A stretch of DNA of 64,000 nt from CAYJCL01 sp964370475 (GTDB lineage Bacteria; Bacillota_I; Bacilli_A; RF39; UBA660), in NCBI GenBank assembly GCA_964370475.1, contig CAYJJI010000004.1, forward strand, positions 12,184 through 76,183, given 5' to 3'. A model generated the notes under the pieces. The model had not been told where the DNA came from and ran no database searches. It saw only the letters and a list, made by a program, of their open reading frames with translations. Shown piece after piece: positions 33,878 through 42,464 of the stretch; the first letter of the stretch is position 1, and each line of letters opens with the position of its first letter. The position numbers were made by a program, and so were the translations under genes.

Positions 33878-35476
33878 ATGTTTATAATTGCATTGATAAT
33901 ATTTACTATATACTTATCACAAAAAACAATAAGATCACTACATATGTTACAACAAAATCGATATAACAGAGGTAAAAAATATTACAAATGGATTTTACAA
34001 AACAAAAAGAAAGTTCTACTATCAGAAGCAATATTTTTATTATGTGCATCACTATTGTTTGTATATTTTAATGAACTAACAATGTTTACAATATTTAGTG
34101 TTATATCAATAATAAATATTATAGTATTAAAACTAAAAAAAGATAATAAAAAAACACCTATAGTAATAACTTCAAGAATAAAAAGGATTTTAACTACTAC
34201 AGGAATATTATATATATTAATAATTTTAATTTTATTAGTAAAACAAAACGAAATAAACAATGCTTACTACTACATATTACTTTCACTACTGGCATACACA
34301 AATAACTTCATAGTAGTGTTTATTAACTTCATAAACTTACCGATAGAAAAACTAGTAGGATTATACTTTAAAAATAAAGCATTAACTAAGTTTAAGAAAA
34401 TGACTAACATGGAAACAATCGGTATAACAGGTAGTTATGGTAAGACAAGTAGTAAAAACATCTTAGCAGACATTTTAAATGTTAAATATAACGCCTTTAA
34501 AACTCCTAAAAATTATAATACTCCTTTTGGACTAATGATAACTATTAACGAACACTTAGATAAATTCACAGACTACTTCATAGCAGAAATGGGAGCTTGT
34601 AAAAAAGGTGAAATAAAAGAACTATGTAATTTAGTAACACCAAAATATGGTATCTTAACAAAAATTGGTCTTTCTCACTTAGAAACATTTGGAAGTGTAG
34701 AAAATATTAGAAAAACAAAATTCGAATTAATCGAGTCACTCCCAAGTGACGGACTAGGAGTCCTTAACGGAGATGATTCAAAACAACTTAGTTATCAAAT
34801 CAAAAATAACGTAGCTATAAAATATGTTGGAATAGATAATAAAGATGTAGATACATTTGCTAGTGATATAAAAATAACTCATCAAGGATCATCGTTTAAA
34901 GTAAAATTCAAAGATGAAAAAAAACCAGTATTGTTTAATACTAAATTATTAGGAAGAGCTAATATATATAATATACTACAAGCCATAACTTTAGGTAAGC
35001 ACCTAGGAATCAGCATAAAAGAGTTACAAAAAGCAGTATCTCAAGTAAAATCAGTAGAACACCGTCTGCAACTGAAAAGATACTTTGATATGTATTTAAT
35101 CGATGATGCATACAATTCCAATCCAGAAGGCGCTAAAATGGCATTAGAAGTCTTAAGACTAATGCCAGGTACCAGAGTAATAATAACACCAGGAATGATT
35201 GAATTGGGAAATAAAGATGAAGAAATACATTATGATTTCGGAAGAAATATTGCTAAATCATCAGATATAGCAATATTAATCGGAGAAAATAAAACAAAAG
35301 ATATATATCGTGGTATAATAGATGAAGGATATCAAAAAGAAAATATATATATTTTTAATGATGTTCAAGAAGGAATAAGATTACTAAAAGAATTAAAAAC
35401 AAATAAAGATCTATTTGCGTTAATTGAAAATGATTTACCAGATAGTTTTAACGAAAAAGGAAGTGTTAAAAAATGA
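33878..35476 (+). CDS. murF: Mur ligase (MurF-like) with an N-terminal membrane domain
   Basis: A 532-residue ATP-dependent ligase. The P-loop TGSYGKTSSKN is at about 184-194, the central-domain segment (NTPFGLMITINEHLDKF, AEMGACKKGEI, LTKIGLSHLETFGS) and the C-terminal domain (VEHRLQ, DDAYNSNPEG, TPGMIELG) are those of MurF, which adds D-Ala-D-Ala to UDP-MurNAc-tripeptide. The usual soluble N-terminal substrate domain is missing; residues 1-160 instead hold four or five hydrophobic helices, placing the enzyme at the membrane. Its stop overlaps ddl (ATGA), and Ddl makes the D-Ala-D-Ala substrate. MurF is inferred; a specialised Mur ligase is possible. Confidence 0.8.
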   Translation: MFIIALIIFTIYLSQKTIRSLHMLQQNRYNRGKKYYKWILQNKKKVLLSEAIFLLCASLLFVYFNELTMFTIFSVISIINIIVLKLKKDNKKTPIVITSRIKRILTTTGILYILIILILLVKQNEINNAYYYILLSLLAYTNNFIVVFINFINLPIEKLVGLYFKNKALTKFKKMTNMETIGITGSYGKTSSKNILADILNVKYNAFKTPKNYNTPFGLMITINEHLDKFTDYFIAEMGACKKGEIKELCNLVTPKYGILTKIGLSHLETFGSVENIRKTKFELIESLPSDGLGVLNGDDSKQLSYQIKNNVAIKYVGIDNKDVDTFASDIKITHQGSSFKVKFKDEKKPVLFNTKLLGRANIYNILQAITLGKHLGISIKELQKAVSQVKSVEHRLQLKRYFDMYLIDDAYNSNPEGAKMALEVLRLMPGTRVIITPGMIELGNKDEEIHYDFGRNIAKSSDIAILIGENKTKDIYRGIIDEGYQKENIYIFNDVQEGIRLLKELKTNKDLFALIENDLPDSFNEKGSVKK

Positions 35477-36666
35477 TAAGAGTAGGAGTAATATTTGGAG
35501 GGGTATCCGTAGAACATGAAGTAAGTATTGTTACTGCAGTTCAAGCAATGGAAAACTTCGATCAAAGTAAATATCAAGTAATACCTATATATATAAGTAA
35601 ACAAGGAATATGGTATACAGGAGAACTATTAAAAAACATTGATAATTTTAAATATTTAGAACAAATTCCAATGTATGCTAAAGAAATTTGTTTAATTAAG
35701 AAAAACAATGAATTTGTTCTTCAAAAAACTAAAGGAATATTTAAAACAGTAATAACATCAATTGATGTAGCAGTTCCAATAGTTCATGGAAAAGGAGTAG
35801 AAGATGGATCCCTTGCTGGGTATCTAGAAATGGTAGGAGTACCATATACTTCGTCGTCAACTCTAGGAGCTTCAATCGGTCAAGATAAAGTTGTTCAAAA
35901 ACAACTACTTGAAGCTAATAACATAAATGTACCTAAGTATAAATGGTTCTATGACTATGAATATTTAGAAAATGAAAACAAAATAATCAAGGATATTGAA
36001 AAACTAAAATATCCAGTAATAGTAAAACCAGCAAGACTTGGAAGCAGTATAGGAATATCTTTTGCAAATAACATTCTTGATTTAAAAGATGCCATAGATG
36101 ATGCAATTATCTATGATAACAAAATAATTGTCGAAGAAGTTATTCAAAACTTAAAAGAAATAAATTGTGCTGTAATAGGTAATTACGAAGAACAAGAAAC
36201 TTCACCACTAGCTCAATATGTTACTTCAAATGACTTCTTAACATTTGAAGATAAATATATTAGCGGTGGAAAAAAAGGTGGATCAAAATCTGGAAGTAAA
36301 AACGGAAAAATGATGACTAGTGGATTTGAAATACCTGCCAAAATAGATGATAGTATTGCAAAAGAAGTAACTGAAACTTCGATAGAAGCATTTAAATTAA
36401 TGAATTTAAGAGGGATTACAAGATTTGATTACTTAGTAGATACAAAAACAAAAAAAGTATATCTAAACGAACCAAATACAATTCCTGGAGCATTATCATT
36501 CTTTTTCTTCAAAGAAAAAGAATATAAAGACCTATTAGATAAAATGATTAAAATTACAATAAAAGAATATAAACAAGAAGCAAAAAGAACAACTAACTTT
36601 GATTCTAACATCTTATCAACATATAAAAATGGTGGTTCTAAGAATAATACGAAAAAAAGCAACTAA
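35473..36666 (+). CDS. ddl: D-alanine--D-alanine ligase family protein
   Basis: A 397-residue ATP-grasp ligase. FGGVSVEHEVS at the N terminus, KPARLGSSIGI, VEEVI and the final NEPNTIPGAL motif define the family; typical members end NxNTMPGFT. The omega-loop region that selects the second D-Ala is unusual: after TFEDKY comes a Gly/Lys/Ser-rich run (SGGKKGGSKSGSKNGK, about 264-279) and the protein ends in an Asn/Lys tail. A substrate other than D-Ala (for example D-Ser or D-lactate) cannot be excluded. Overlaps murF by 4 nt. Confidence 0.85.
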   Translation: MIRVGVIFGGVSVEHEVSIVTAVQAMENFDQSKYQVIPIYISKQGIWYTGELLKNIDNFKYLEQIPMYAKEICLIKKNNEFVLQKTKGIFKTVITSIDVAVPIVHGKGVEDGSLAGYLEMVGVPYTSSSTLGASIGQDKVVQKQLLEANNINVPKYKWFYDYEYLENENKIIKDIEKLKYPVIVKPARLGSSIGISFANNILDLKDAIDDAIIYDNKIIVEEVIQNLKEINCAVIGNYEEQETSPLAQYVTSNDFLTFEDKYISGGKKGGSKSGSKNGKMMTSGFEIPAKIDDSIAKEVTETSIEAFKLMNLRGITRFDYLVDTKTKKVYLNEPNTIPGALSFFFFKEKEYKDLLDKMIKITIKEYKQEAKRTTNFDSNILSTYKNGGSKNNTKKSN

Positions 36667-36678
36667 GTTGCTTTTTTT
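36652..36678 (+). terminator. Terminator of murF-ddl
   Basis: AAAAAAAGCAAC (36652-36663) and GTTGCTTTTTTT (36667-36678), perfect 12 bp; the three-base loop is exactly the TAA stop codon of ddl. Confidence 0.92.
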
Positions 36679-36679
36679 A

Positions 36680-36688
36680 TGTTATAAT
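36680..36688 (+). promoter_or_regulatory. Extended -10 promoter before the hydrolase remnant
   Basis: TGTTATAAT overlapping the terminator exit, then AGGTGA at 36695-36700. It also serves the downstream grpB-type operon. Confidence 0.65.
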
Positions 36689-36705
36689 TTAATGAGGTGA
36701 TTACT

Positions 36706-36904
36706 TTGAAAAATAAATATCAAAAATCTAATAAAAAGTAATCAAATTAATACTTTATATGTTCATCAAGAACATGATATAACTGGTACTTATCAAGAAT
36801 TACAAACTATAGTACCAAATGCAGTATCTATTTCAGGATCTGATCATAGCTATACAAACTATGATGAAATACTGCCAATAATAAAACCATTTATAGAAAG
36901 GTAA
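36706..36904 (+). pseudogene. Frameshifted, truncated alpha/beta hydrolase remnant
   Basis: A start-like TTG (36706) after AGGTGA opens a frame that closes after 11 codons. A second frame, shifted within the following A-run, is open from 36710 to 36904 and encodes about 64 residues: ...INTLYVHQEHDITGTYQ, then ISGSDHSYTNYDE and a terminal helix IIKPFIER. This is what the last third of an alpha/beta hydrolase looks like (the strand with the catalytic Asp, then DHS with the catalytic His). No nucleophile part remains. Seen: shifted frame and missing N terminus. Inferred: decayed gene. Confidence 0.65.
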
Positions 36905-36909
36905 ATAGT

Positions 36910-37431
36910 ATGGGAGTAAAAAAAGGCTATGTAGTTTTAGAAAATTACAATAACAATTGGAAAATTCAATTTGACCAAGAAAAAGAACAATTAAAAAATA
37001 TTTTTAAAAATCACGCAAAGACAATAGAACATATCGGTTCAACAGCAATTACAGGTATAAAAGCTAAACCAATAATAGATATAGCTATTGGAGTAAAAGA
37101 CTTAAAAGAACTAAACGAAATCAAAGAAGATATAAAAAAACAATACCGAGTTAAGGAATTACTAGAGAATGATGAAATATTACTAATTGGTGGAACAGAA
37201 GAAAATACAACAATCTTCGTTCATGTAATGAATATCAATGAAAAAAGATATCAAGAATCAATTCTTTTTAGAGATTATTTAAATAATCACGAAAAAGAAA
37301 GAATAGAATATCAAAAATTAAAAGAAGAATTAGCTATAAAATATAAAGATGATCGACCAACGTACACGAAATCTAAAAATGATTTTATCAAAAATATCTT
37401 AAATAAAGCTAGGAATGAATCTAATGAATAA
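36910..37431 (+). CDS. GrpB family nucleotidyltransferase-like protein
   Basis: A 173-residue protein of the GrpB/UPF0157 family, related to nucleotidyltransferases. Conserved residues: HIGSTAITGIKAKPIIDI (about 42-59), then a Lys/Arg-rich C-terminal helix with F.DYLN.H...Y..LK..L. The biological role is unknown; the name does not imply a link to GrpE. ATG 36910 follows AAAGG in the remnant's end. It overlaps the next gene by about 8 nt. Confidence 0.82.
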   Translation: MGVKKGYVVLENYNNNWKIQFDQEKEQLKNIFKNHAKTIEHIGSTAITGIKAKPIIDIAIGVKDLKELNEIKEDIKKQYRVKELLENDEILLIGGTEENTTIFVHVMNINEKRYQESILFRDYLNNHEKERIEYQKLKEELAIKYKDDRPTYTKSKNDFIKNILNKARNESNE

Positions 37432-38578
37432 TTATGATGTAATAATAATAGGAGCTGGTGCGTCAGGTTTAATGTGCGCAAACCACCTTCAAAATAAAAA
37501 GTACATTGTTCTAGAAAAAAATAATGAACCTGGAAAAAAACTTTTAATAACAGGTAACGGAAGATGTAACTTAACTAACTTAAAATTAAATAAAGATTTT
37601 ATAAAAGAAATAACACATAATCAAAAATATTTATATAGTACAATCTTTAATTATGGACCAAATGAAATATATAATTTTTTTAACCAAACAATCCCATTAA
37701 AAGAAGAAAAAGATAATCAAATATTTCCTATAAGTGATAAAGCTCAAGATATATTAAATAAGCTAATCAAAAATATAAATATATCATACAACCAAGAAGT
37801 GTTAAAAATCACTAAAGAAAAAAGCTTATATAAAATTACTACTAATAAAGAAGAATTCACTACTAAAAATATTGTTATAGCAACTGGGGGAAACAGCTTT
37901 AATCATACTGGTTCAACAGGTATACACAAACTAGCTAATCAACTTAATCAACCATTAATAAATTATTACCCAGTAGAAGTAGGACTAATAACTAAAAACA
38001 AATATGATTTAGCAGGAACATCTTTTGAAGAAGTTAAAATCATTTATAAAAAGAAACAATCTATTGGTAAACTAATATTTACTCATCAAGGAATAAGTGG
38101 AACTTCTCCTATGGGAATAAGCGAATACTTAAATAACGAATATCAAGAGATAATTATTGATTACTTACCAAATATCACTAAAGAAGAATTATATCAAGAA
38201 TTACAAGATAATAGAGAAGTATTTATTCATCAAATACTAAATAAATACTTTACAAAAAAATTTGCTGAGTACATAACTTCAAACATATTAATAAAACAAA
38301 TAGATCATAAAAAACTAATTAGTATAATAAATAATATAAAAGAATATAAATGTATTGTAAAACCAGACAAACTAAATAACGCTTATGTAACAGGTGGAGG
38401 AATAGATTTAAAACAAATAGATACAAAAACATTTGAATCAAAATTAAACGAAAACATCTATTTCATCGGAGAATGTCTAGACATTCACGGACCAATCGGA
38501 GGATATAATCTAACATTAGCTTTCTCAACAGCAGTATCTGCAGCAAATAGTATAATAAATATAAAAAAAGTTGAATAA
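37424..38578 (+). CDS. NAD(P)/FAD-dependent flavoprotein, HI0933/BaiN-like
   Basis: About 384 residues. FAD-binding GAGASGLMCA near the N terminus, GNGRCNLTN, a second NAD-type strand (NIVIATGG) and the C-terminal G-G-G-I-D...GPIGGYNL segment are features of the HI0933/BaiN family of flavoproteins. Substrate is not known. ATG 37424 is chosen over ATG 37415 because of distance to the AGGA site. Co-transcribed with the grpB-type gene. Confidence 0.85.
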   Translation: MNNYDVIIIGAGASGLMCANHLQNKKYIVLEKNNEPGKKLLITGNGRCNLTNLKLNKDFIKEITHNQKYLYSTIFNYGPNEIYNFFNQTIPLKEEKDNQIFPISDKAQDILNKLIKNINISYNQEVLKITKEKSLYKITTNKEEFTTKNIVIATGGNSFNHTGSTGIHKLANQLNQPLINYYPVEVGLITKNKYDLAGTSFEEVKIIYKKKQSIGKLIFTHQGISGTSPMGISEYLNNEYQEIIIDYLPNITKEELYQELQDNREVFIHQILNKYFTKKFAEYITSNILIKQIDHKKLISIINNIKEYKCIVKPDKLNNAYVTGGGIDLKQIDTKTFESKLNENIYFIGECLDIHGPIGGYNLTLAFSTAVSAANSIINIKKVE

Positions 38579-38617
38579 AAATAATCTTAGTGTTATTATT
38601 AACGTAGGAGAATGGGT

Positions 38618-40177
38618 ATGAAAAAAAGTTATATAATAACACTTAGTGTTATAGGTTTATTTGTATTGGTTACAGGTGTAGCATTTGCATTTTTTTATGC
38701 TACTAATAACGATTCTGATGTGGATGTTACTGGTTCTGCCAAGGAGATTAATGCTGTTGAATATTTACCAGGTAGTTCAATGGATATTCCAGTAAGTGGA
38801 ATATACCCTGGATGGATTGGAGTAATGGATTTTACTGTAGGTAAACCTGATGGTGTTACTGCAGGTGTTGGAACTTATGAAATAGTTTTAGAAACTGATA
38901 TAGATCCAGCTTACAGTGATTGGATAACTTATGAGTTATATAAATCAACTGATATGGGTAAGAGTATTACAAGAGTAGAAGGTACTTTAAGTGATGATGT
39001 ATTTAATTTATATGTAGATGATTCATTAACACCAAATGGTTATACAATACCAGATGATGCATTTATTGATGGAGTAGCAAATTCAACTACTGGAAATGTA
39101 TCAGTGGATAAACAAAGTTATGATTTTTCTACATATCAAAATACAAAATATTACTTAGTAATGAGATTTTTAAATGAGAATATTAATCAAAATGCTGCAA
39201 TAAATAAGGATTTTGAAATAAAAGTAGTTATGAAAGAAGTAGCGGAAGAAGAAACTATTGATCCTATTGTAGCGTGTACACAAGATTACACAGATAGAGG
39301 ATTAACTCCTACATCAGATGAACATTTTTATTATAGAGAAAATTCTGATGGAACGATAGAAATAACCAATTATAGAATTACAGGCCCCAAAGAAGTAGTA
39401 ATACCATGTGAAATCGAAGGAAAACAAGTGGAATCTATCAGAGTAGGTAGTTTTTCAGACTGTGAACTAACAAATGTGATAATACCAAGTACAGTAATAT
39501 CAATTGGTAGAGAGGCATTTTCAAACAACAAATTAACCAATGTAATAATTCCAGACAGCATAACTATGATATTGGAAGAAGCGTTTTCAGGAAACGAACT
39601 ACTAAGTAATGGTGTATATAAATATGCTACAAATGAAAAAGGAGAAATAGTTTACATTATGGATTATATAGGAACTGACAAAGAGGTAGTGATACCAGAT
39701 ACAGTGCGATTGATAGCTGAAAACACATTCAACAGTAAAGGAATAAGCGAAGTGACAATACCAAATAGCGTTCGTTCTATAGGTCCTTCTGCATTTATGT
39801 GGAATAGTTTGAAAACTGTAAGTATTCCTAGTGGTGTCACTAATATAAATAGAGATACATTCGCATATAATTTATTGGAAACTGTAGAGCTTCCAGAAAC
39901 ATTAATTACAATTGAACATGGTGCATTTTACGAAAACAACTTAACTGATTTAAAACTTCCTGGTAGTGTAACAACAATCGGACCAGTATCATTTTACGAT
40001 AACAATTTAACGAATTTAGTGATTTCTAGTAATGTAGAAATAATTGAATCAAGTGCATTTGGATCTAATCCTATGGAAATGATAAGTATATTAGGGAAAA
40101 CTGAATTATCAGAATTTACAAATTTAGCTACAAGTTGGTATGATGGCACACCAGAAATAAAATTTATAAATAACTAG
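38618..40177 (+). CDS. BspA-like leucine-rich repeat surface protein
   Basis: About 519 residues. N-terminal basic residues and one hydrophobic segment (about 6-27), then a beta-sandwich region of about 200 residues rich in Gly/Asp/Thr that recalls SipW-dependent TasA/camelysin-type secreted proteins. From about residue 245 on there are LRR_5 repeats with the I-P-x-x-V-x-x-I-x-x-x-A-F pattern (VTIPNSVRSIGPSAF, VELPETLITIEHGAF, LKLPGSVTTIGPVSF), as in BspA adhesins. No LPxTG. Start ATG 38618 rather than 38612, which is too close to TAGGAG. Composition looks slightly different from the neighbours (more G), consistent with an accessory gene. Confidence 0.8.
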   Translation: MKKSYIITLSVIGLFVLVTGVAFAFFYATNNDSDVDVTGSAKEINAVEYLPGSSMDIPVSGIYPGWIGVMDFTVGKPDGVTAGVGTYEIVLETDIDPAYSDWITYELYKSTDMGKSITRVEGTLSDDVFNLYVDDSLTPNGYTIPDDAFIDGVANSTTGNVSVDKQSYDFSTYQNTKYYLVMRFLNENINQNAAINKDFEIKVVMKEVAEEETIDPIVACTQDYTDRGLTPTSDEHFYYRENSDGTIEITNYRITGPKEVVIPCEIEGKQVESIRVGSFSDCELTNVIIPSTVISIGREAFSNNKLTNVIIPDSITMILEEAFSGNELLSNGVYKYATNEKGEIVYIMDYIGTDKEVVIPDTVRLIAENTFNSKGISEVTIPNSVRSIGPSAFMWNSLKTVSIPSGVTNINRDTFAYNLLETVELPETLITIEHGAFYENNLTDLKLPGSVTTIGPVSFYDNNLTNLVISSNVEIIESSAFGSNPMEMISILGKTELSEFTNLATSWYDGTPEIKFINN

Positions 40178-40182
40178 AAATA

Positions 40183-40209
40183 AAACAAAGTATAATTACT
40201 TTGTTTTTT
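40183..40209 (+). terminator. Terminator after the LRR gene
   Basis: AAACAAAGT (40183-40191), 6-nt loop, ACTTTGTTT (40198-40206), T-tract. Confidence 0.82.
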
Positions 40210-40249
40210 AATTTAAAAGATAAAAACAATAGACTTCCTTAAATAACTT

Positions 40250-40258
40250 TGATATAAT
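40250..40258 (+). promoter_or_regulatory. Extended -10 promoter of gmk
   Basis: TGATATAAT, 28 nt before the gmk start. Confidence 0.68.
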
Positions 40259-40285
40259 CAATTCTATTAAAAAGGGGAGATAAAA

Positions 40286-40945
40286 ATGATTAAAAGAAGA
40301 GTTAGAGGAGACTTAATAGTAATTTCAGGTCCATCAGCTACAGGAAAAGACACAATAGTAAATAATTTAATAGAAAAAACAGAAAACATTTTAATATCAA
40401 TCTCAATGACTACAAGAGAAAAAAGAGAATATGAAAGTGATGGAAAAGACTATTACTTTGTATCAAAAGAAGAATTTGAAAAAAACATCAAAGAAGGAAA
40501 CATGCTTGAATATGCAATAGTTCACGGAAAAGATTATTATGGAACACCTAAATCAGAAGTGTTTAAAACACTAGACAAAGGTAAAGATGTAATCTTGGTA
40601 ATAGATATTCAAGGAGCTGTTCAAATTAAAGATATGTACCCTGAAGCAATATTTATATTTATTCTTCCTCCATCAATGAAAGAGCTAAAAAGAAGACTTG
40701 TTAGTAGAGGAACAGAAACAACAGAATCAATGTATCGAAGATTTAAATCAATGTATAAAGAAGTCAATGAAATAAGTAAATATAATTACGTTATTGTAAA
40801 TGACGACTTAGAAGACGCTGTATCTAAAGCTATATCAATTATGGAAGCAGAAAAATGTCGAGTTGACAGAATAGAAGAATTAGATATGAATTCAATTGAA
40901 GAAGTAATGCATGAAGATTTAGTAGATTTCAACGAAAATGAGTAA
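40286..40945 (+). CDS. gmk: Guanylate kinase
   Basis: A 219-residue kinase that converts GMP to GDP with ATP. The P-loop is GPSATGKDT (residues 15-23), where most family members have GPSGVGKGT. The GMP-binding signature (TTREKREYESDGKDYYFVS) and the lid segment (RLVSRGTETTESMYRR) are normal. The C terminus carries about 30 extra acidic residues. Cytoplasmic. AAGGGGAG precedes ATG 40286. A terminator with the stop codon in its loop follows. Confidence 0.95.
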   Translation: MIKRRVRGDLIVISGPSATGKDTIVNNLIEKTENILISISMTTREKREYESDGKDYYFVSKEEFEKNIKEGNMLEYAIVHGKDYYGTPKSEVFKTLDKGKDVILVIDIQGAVQIKDMYPEAIFIFILPPSMKELKRRLVSRGTETTESMYRRFKSMYKEVNEISKYNYVIVNDDLEDAVSKAISIMEAEKCRVDRIEELDMNSIEEVMHEDLVDFNENE

Positions 40946-40963
40946 TTTATTGCTCATTTTTTT
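40935..40963 (+). terminator. Terminator of gmk
   Basis: AAAATGAG (40935-40942), 10-nt loop with the TAA stop, CTCATTTT (40953-40960), T-tract. Confidence 0.82.
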
Positions 40964-41022
40964 ATTATATGTTAAAGTACTAATTAAAAAAGAAATAAAT
41001 ATAATTACTAAAGGAGATATTT

Positions 41023-41598
41023 ATGGAAATAAACAACAAAAATGAGTTAATATATTATATAAAATACTATTATCCAAATATAAATATAGATGAAATAAAA
41101 TTTTATTATGACTATGATGGAGTCATTAAAGATACATTTCAATTTACCGTAGGTAAAATAAAGAAACAAGCAATAGAAGAAAAATGGACAAAAGAAAGAA
41201 TAGACCAATTCTTATTAGAACTAGATTGGATAAATATAATTAAAGAAGCTCCAGAAATAGATGAATCATATTATGTCTTAAGACAATTAAATCCTAAAAG
41301 AAATATAATTCTAACTAAATGCGCATCAGGAATAGTAGAGGCATATGCAAAAAAACTAGATTTAAAAAACAATTTAGTAAAACTAGAAATGATAACTTTA
41401 CCACTAGAAGCTAACAAACATGAAATAGTAGATCCAAAAGGAAATCTATTAGTTGAAGACACAGTTAAAAACGCATTAGGATTTGAAGAAAATGGCGGAA
41501 TAGGTATATTTTTCGATACAGATGGAGATCAAATTGATGAATGGCATCAAAAAAACGAAACGCTGCCAACAATAAGATCTTTAAAAATGTTTTTATAA
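41023..41598 (+). CDS. HAD superfamily hydrolase
   Basis: A 191-residue protein with HAD motifs: motif I YYDYDGVIKD (Asp30 and Asp32), motif II IILTKCASG and motif III with an acidic patch LVEDTVKNALGF and FFDTDGDQ. The family includes phosphatases and 5'(3')-nucleotidases (the spacing resembles the NT5C type). Substrate unknown. AAAGGAG precedes ATG 41023. A separate promoter follows the gene. Confidence 0.72.
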   Translation: MEINNKNELIYYIKYYYPNINIDEIKFYYDYDGVIKDTFQFTVGKIKKQAIEEKWTKERIDQFLLELDWINIIKEAPEIDESYYVLRQLNPKRNIILTKCASGIVEAYAKKLDLKNNLVKLEMITLPLEANKHEIVDPKGNLLVEDTVKNALGFEENGGIGIFFDTDGDQIDEWHQKNETLPTIRSLKMFL

Positions 41599-41605
41599 CC
41601 ACGTA

Positions 41606-41633
41606 TTGACATATAATAAAAACTAATTATAAT
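41606..41633 (+). promoter_or_regulatory. Promoter of the 41656 gene
   Basis: TTGACA (41606-41611), 16-nt spacer, TATAAT (41628-41633). Confidence 0.78.
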
Positions 41634-41655
41634 AAGAACCAGAAGAGGTATCATT

Positions 41656-42312
41656 ATGTTAATTACAAAACCAGAAAATATAATAAAGAATTGGGATCAA
41701 ATAACGTATGAAGAAGATCATTTAAAAAAACAATATGAAGAAGCTATAGATAACATAGTTACTCAAGCAATAACAAAAATAAAAGAGATGACAAAAAAAT
41801 ACCCTAAAAAACAAAATATACATATTGCTGAATATGAAAACACCTTTCAGTACGCTTACAATATCAATGAAGAAGGAGCATCATGTACTGTCGAAATGCA
41901 AAATGATTTACTTACTCTAAATTACTTTGTGAGCTCCAACTTATTTAAAATACTAGGAGATAAACTCATCCATAAAGTTCAAATAGAATATATAATATAT
42001 GAAGAAGATGACTTTCTAGAAAGGGATATAACTCTTAATTATACATATCAAAAATTAAGTGATATAAAAAAAGGCAAAGAAGGCATCATCGGTACAACTA
42101 GCATTAAAATAGATTTAGATAATAAAAGAATAATGGAATTAAAAACAAGAGAAAATATAGAAACAAGTCCAATAATGAATTATAAAGGCTTAACAAATGA
42201 ATTTGAACTGCTTTTCTTAAAAGAAGCCTTAAATATAATTGAAAATATTAATATAACTAATCACTCTATGTTTATACCAGTCAGAAGAACAAGAATTCAT
42301 GAATATAGTTAA
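41656..42312 (+). CDS. Uncharacterised soluble protein
   Basis: A 218-residue protein I do not recognise. No signal peptide or membrane segment. An N-terminal helical part (about 1-60, Lys/Glu-rich, EEAIDNIVTQAITKIKEM) is followed by beta strands (SCTVEMQNDLLTLNYFV, VQIEYIIYEEDDFLERDITLNYTY) and a C-terminal helix with a basic RRTRIHEYS end. It has its own consensus promoter and AGAGGT site and is followed by a promoter for the helicase gene, so it is monocistronic. Confidence 0.65.
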   Translation: MLITKPENIIKNWDQITYEEDHLKKQYEEAIDNIVTQAITKIKEMTKKYPKKQNIHIAEYENTFQYAYNINEEGASCTVEMQNDLLTLNYFVSSNLFKILGDKLIHKVQIEYIIYEEDDFLERDITLNYTYQKLSDIKKGKEGIIGTTSIKIDLDNKRIMELKTRENIETSPIMNYKGLTNEFELLFLKEALNIIENINITNHSMFIPVRRTRIHEYS

Positions 42313-42319
42313 TTATAAC

Positions 42320-42348
42320 TTTACAAAATAATAATATTTTGATAATAT
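42320..42348 (+). promoter_or_regulatory. Promoter of the HelD-like gene
   Basis: TTTACA (42320-42325), 17-nt spacer, TAATAT (42343-42348) with TG at 42340-42341. It implies a leader of about 110 nt, long for this genome. Confidence 0.55.
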
Positions 42349-42388
42349 AAATCTTAGTTACTTACCGAATTATTGATCTTAAAAAAAT

Positions 42389-42442
42389 ACCAAATCAGGG
42401 CCAAGGGATTTTTATATCCTAAAATCCTGATTTTTACTTGGT
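42389..42442 (+). promoter_or_regulatory. Structured leader hairpin (terminator-like) before the HelD-like gene
   Basis: AAATCAGG (42392-42399) pairs with CCTGATTT (42426-42433); inside it GGGAT (42405-42409) pairs with ATCCT (42416-42420); outside it ACC (42389-42391) can pair with GGT (42440-42442). TTTTT at 42431-42435 follows the main stem, so it looks like an attenuator. The AGAGGT ribosome site is at 42455-42460. Confidence 0.6.
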
Positions 42443-42464
42443 TCAATATAGAAAAGAGGTAAAT

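Noticed and set aside
35473..36666. VanA/VanB-type vancomycin-resistance ligase
   Set aside because: No vanH, vanX or regulator nearby, and the gene is coupled to murF; altered loop residues are noted but do not prove D-lactate use.
36706..36740. A tiny 11-codon peptide after the TTG at 36706
   Set aside because: It ends at once and the shifted frame continues as a recognisable hydrolase end, so a frameshifted remnant explains it better.
38579..38611. Possible terminator after the flavoprotein gene (AATAAT...ATTATT)
   Set aside because: Only a 6-bp A-T stem and no T-tract.
42373..42462. A 29-codon open frame starting at TTG 42373 through the helD leader hairpin, a possible leader peptide
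   Set aside because: No Shine-Dalgarno in front, only a TTG start, and the frame may stay open because the hairpin is relatively G+C-rich; left as a possibility for a future leader study.
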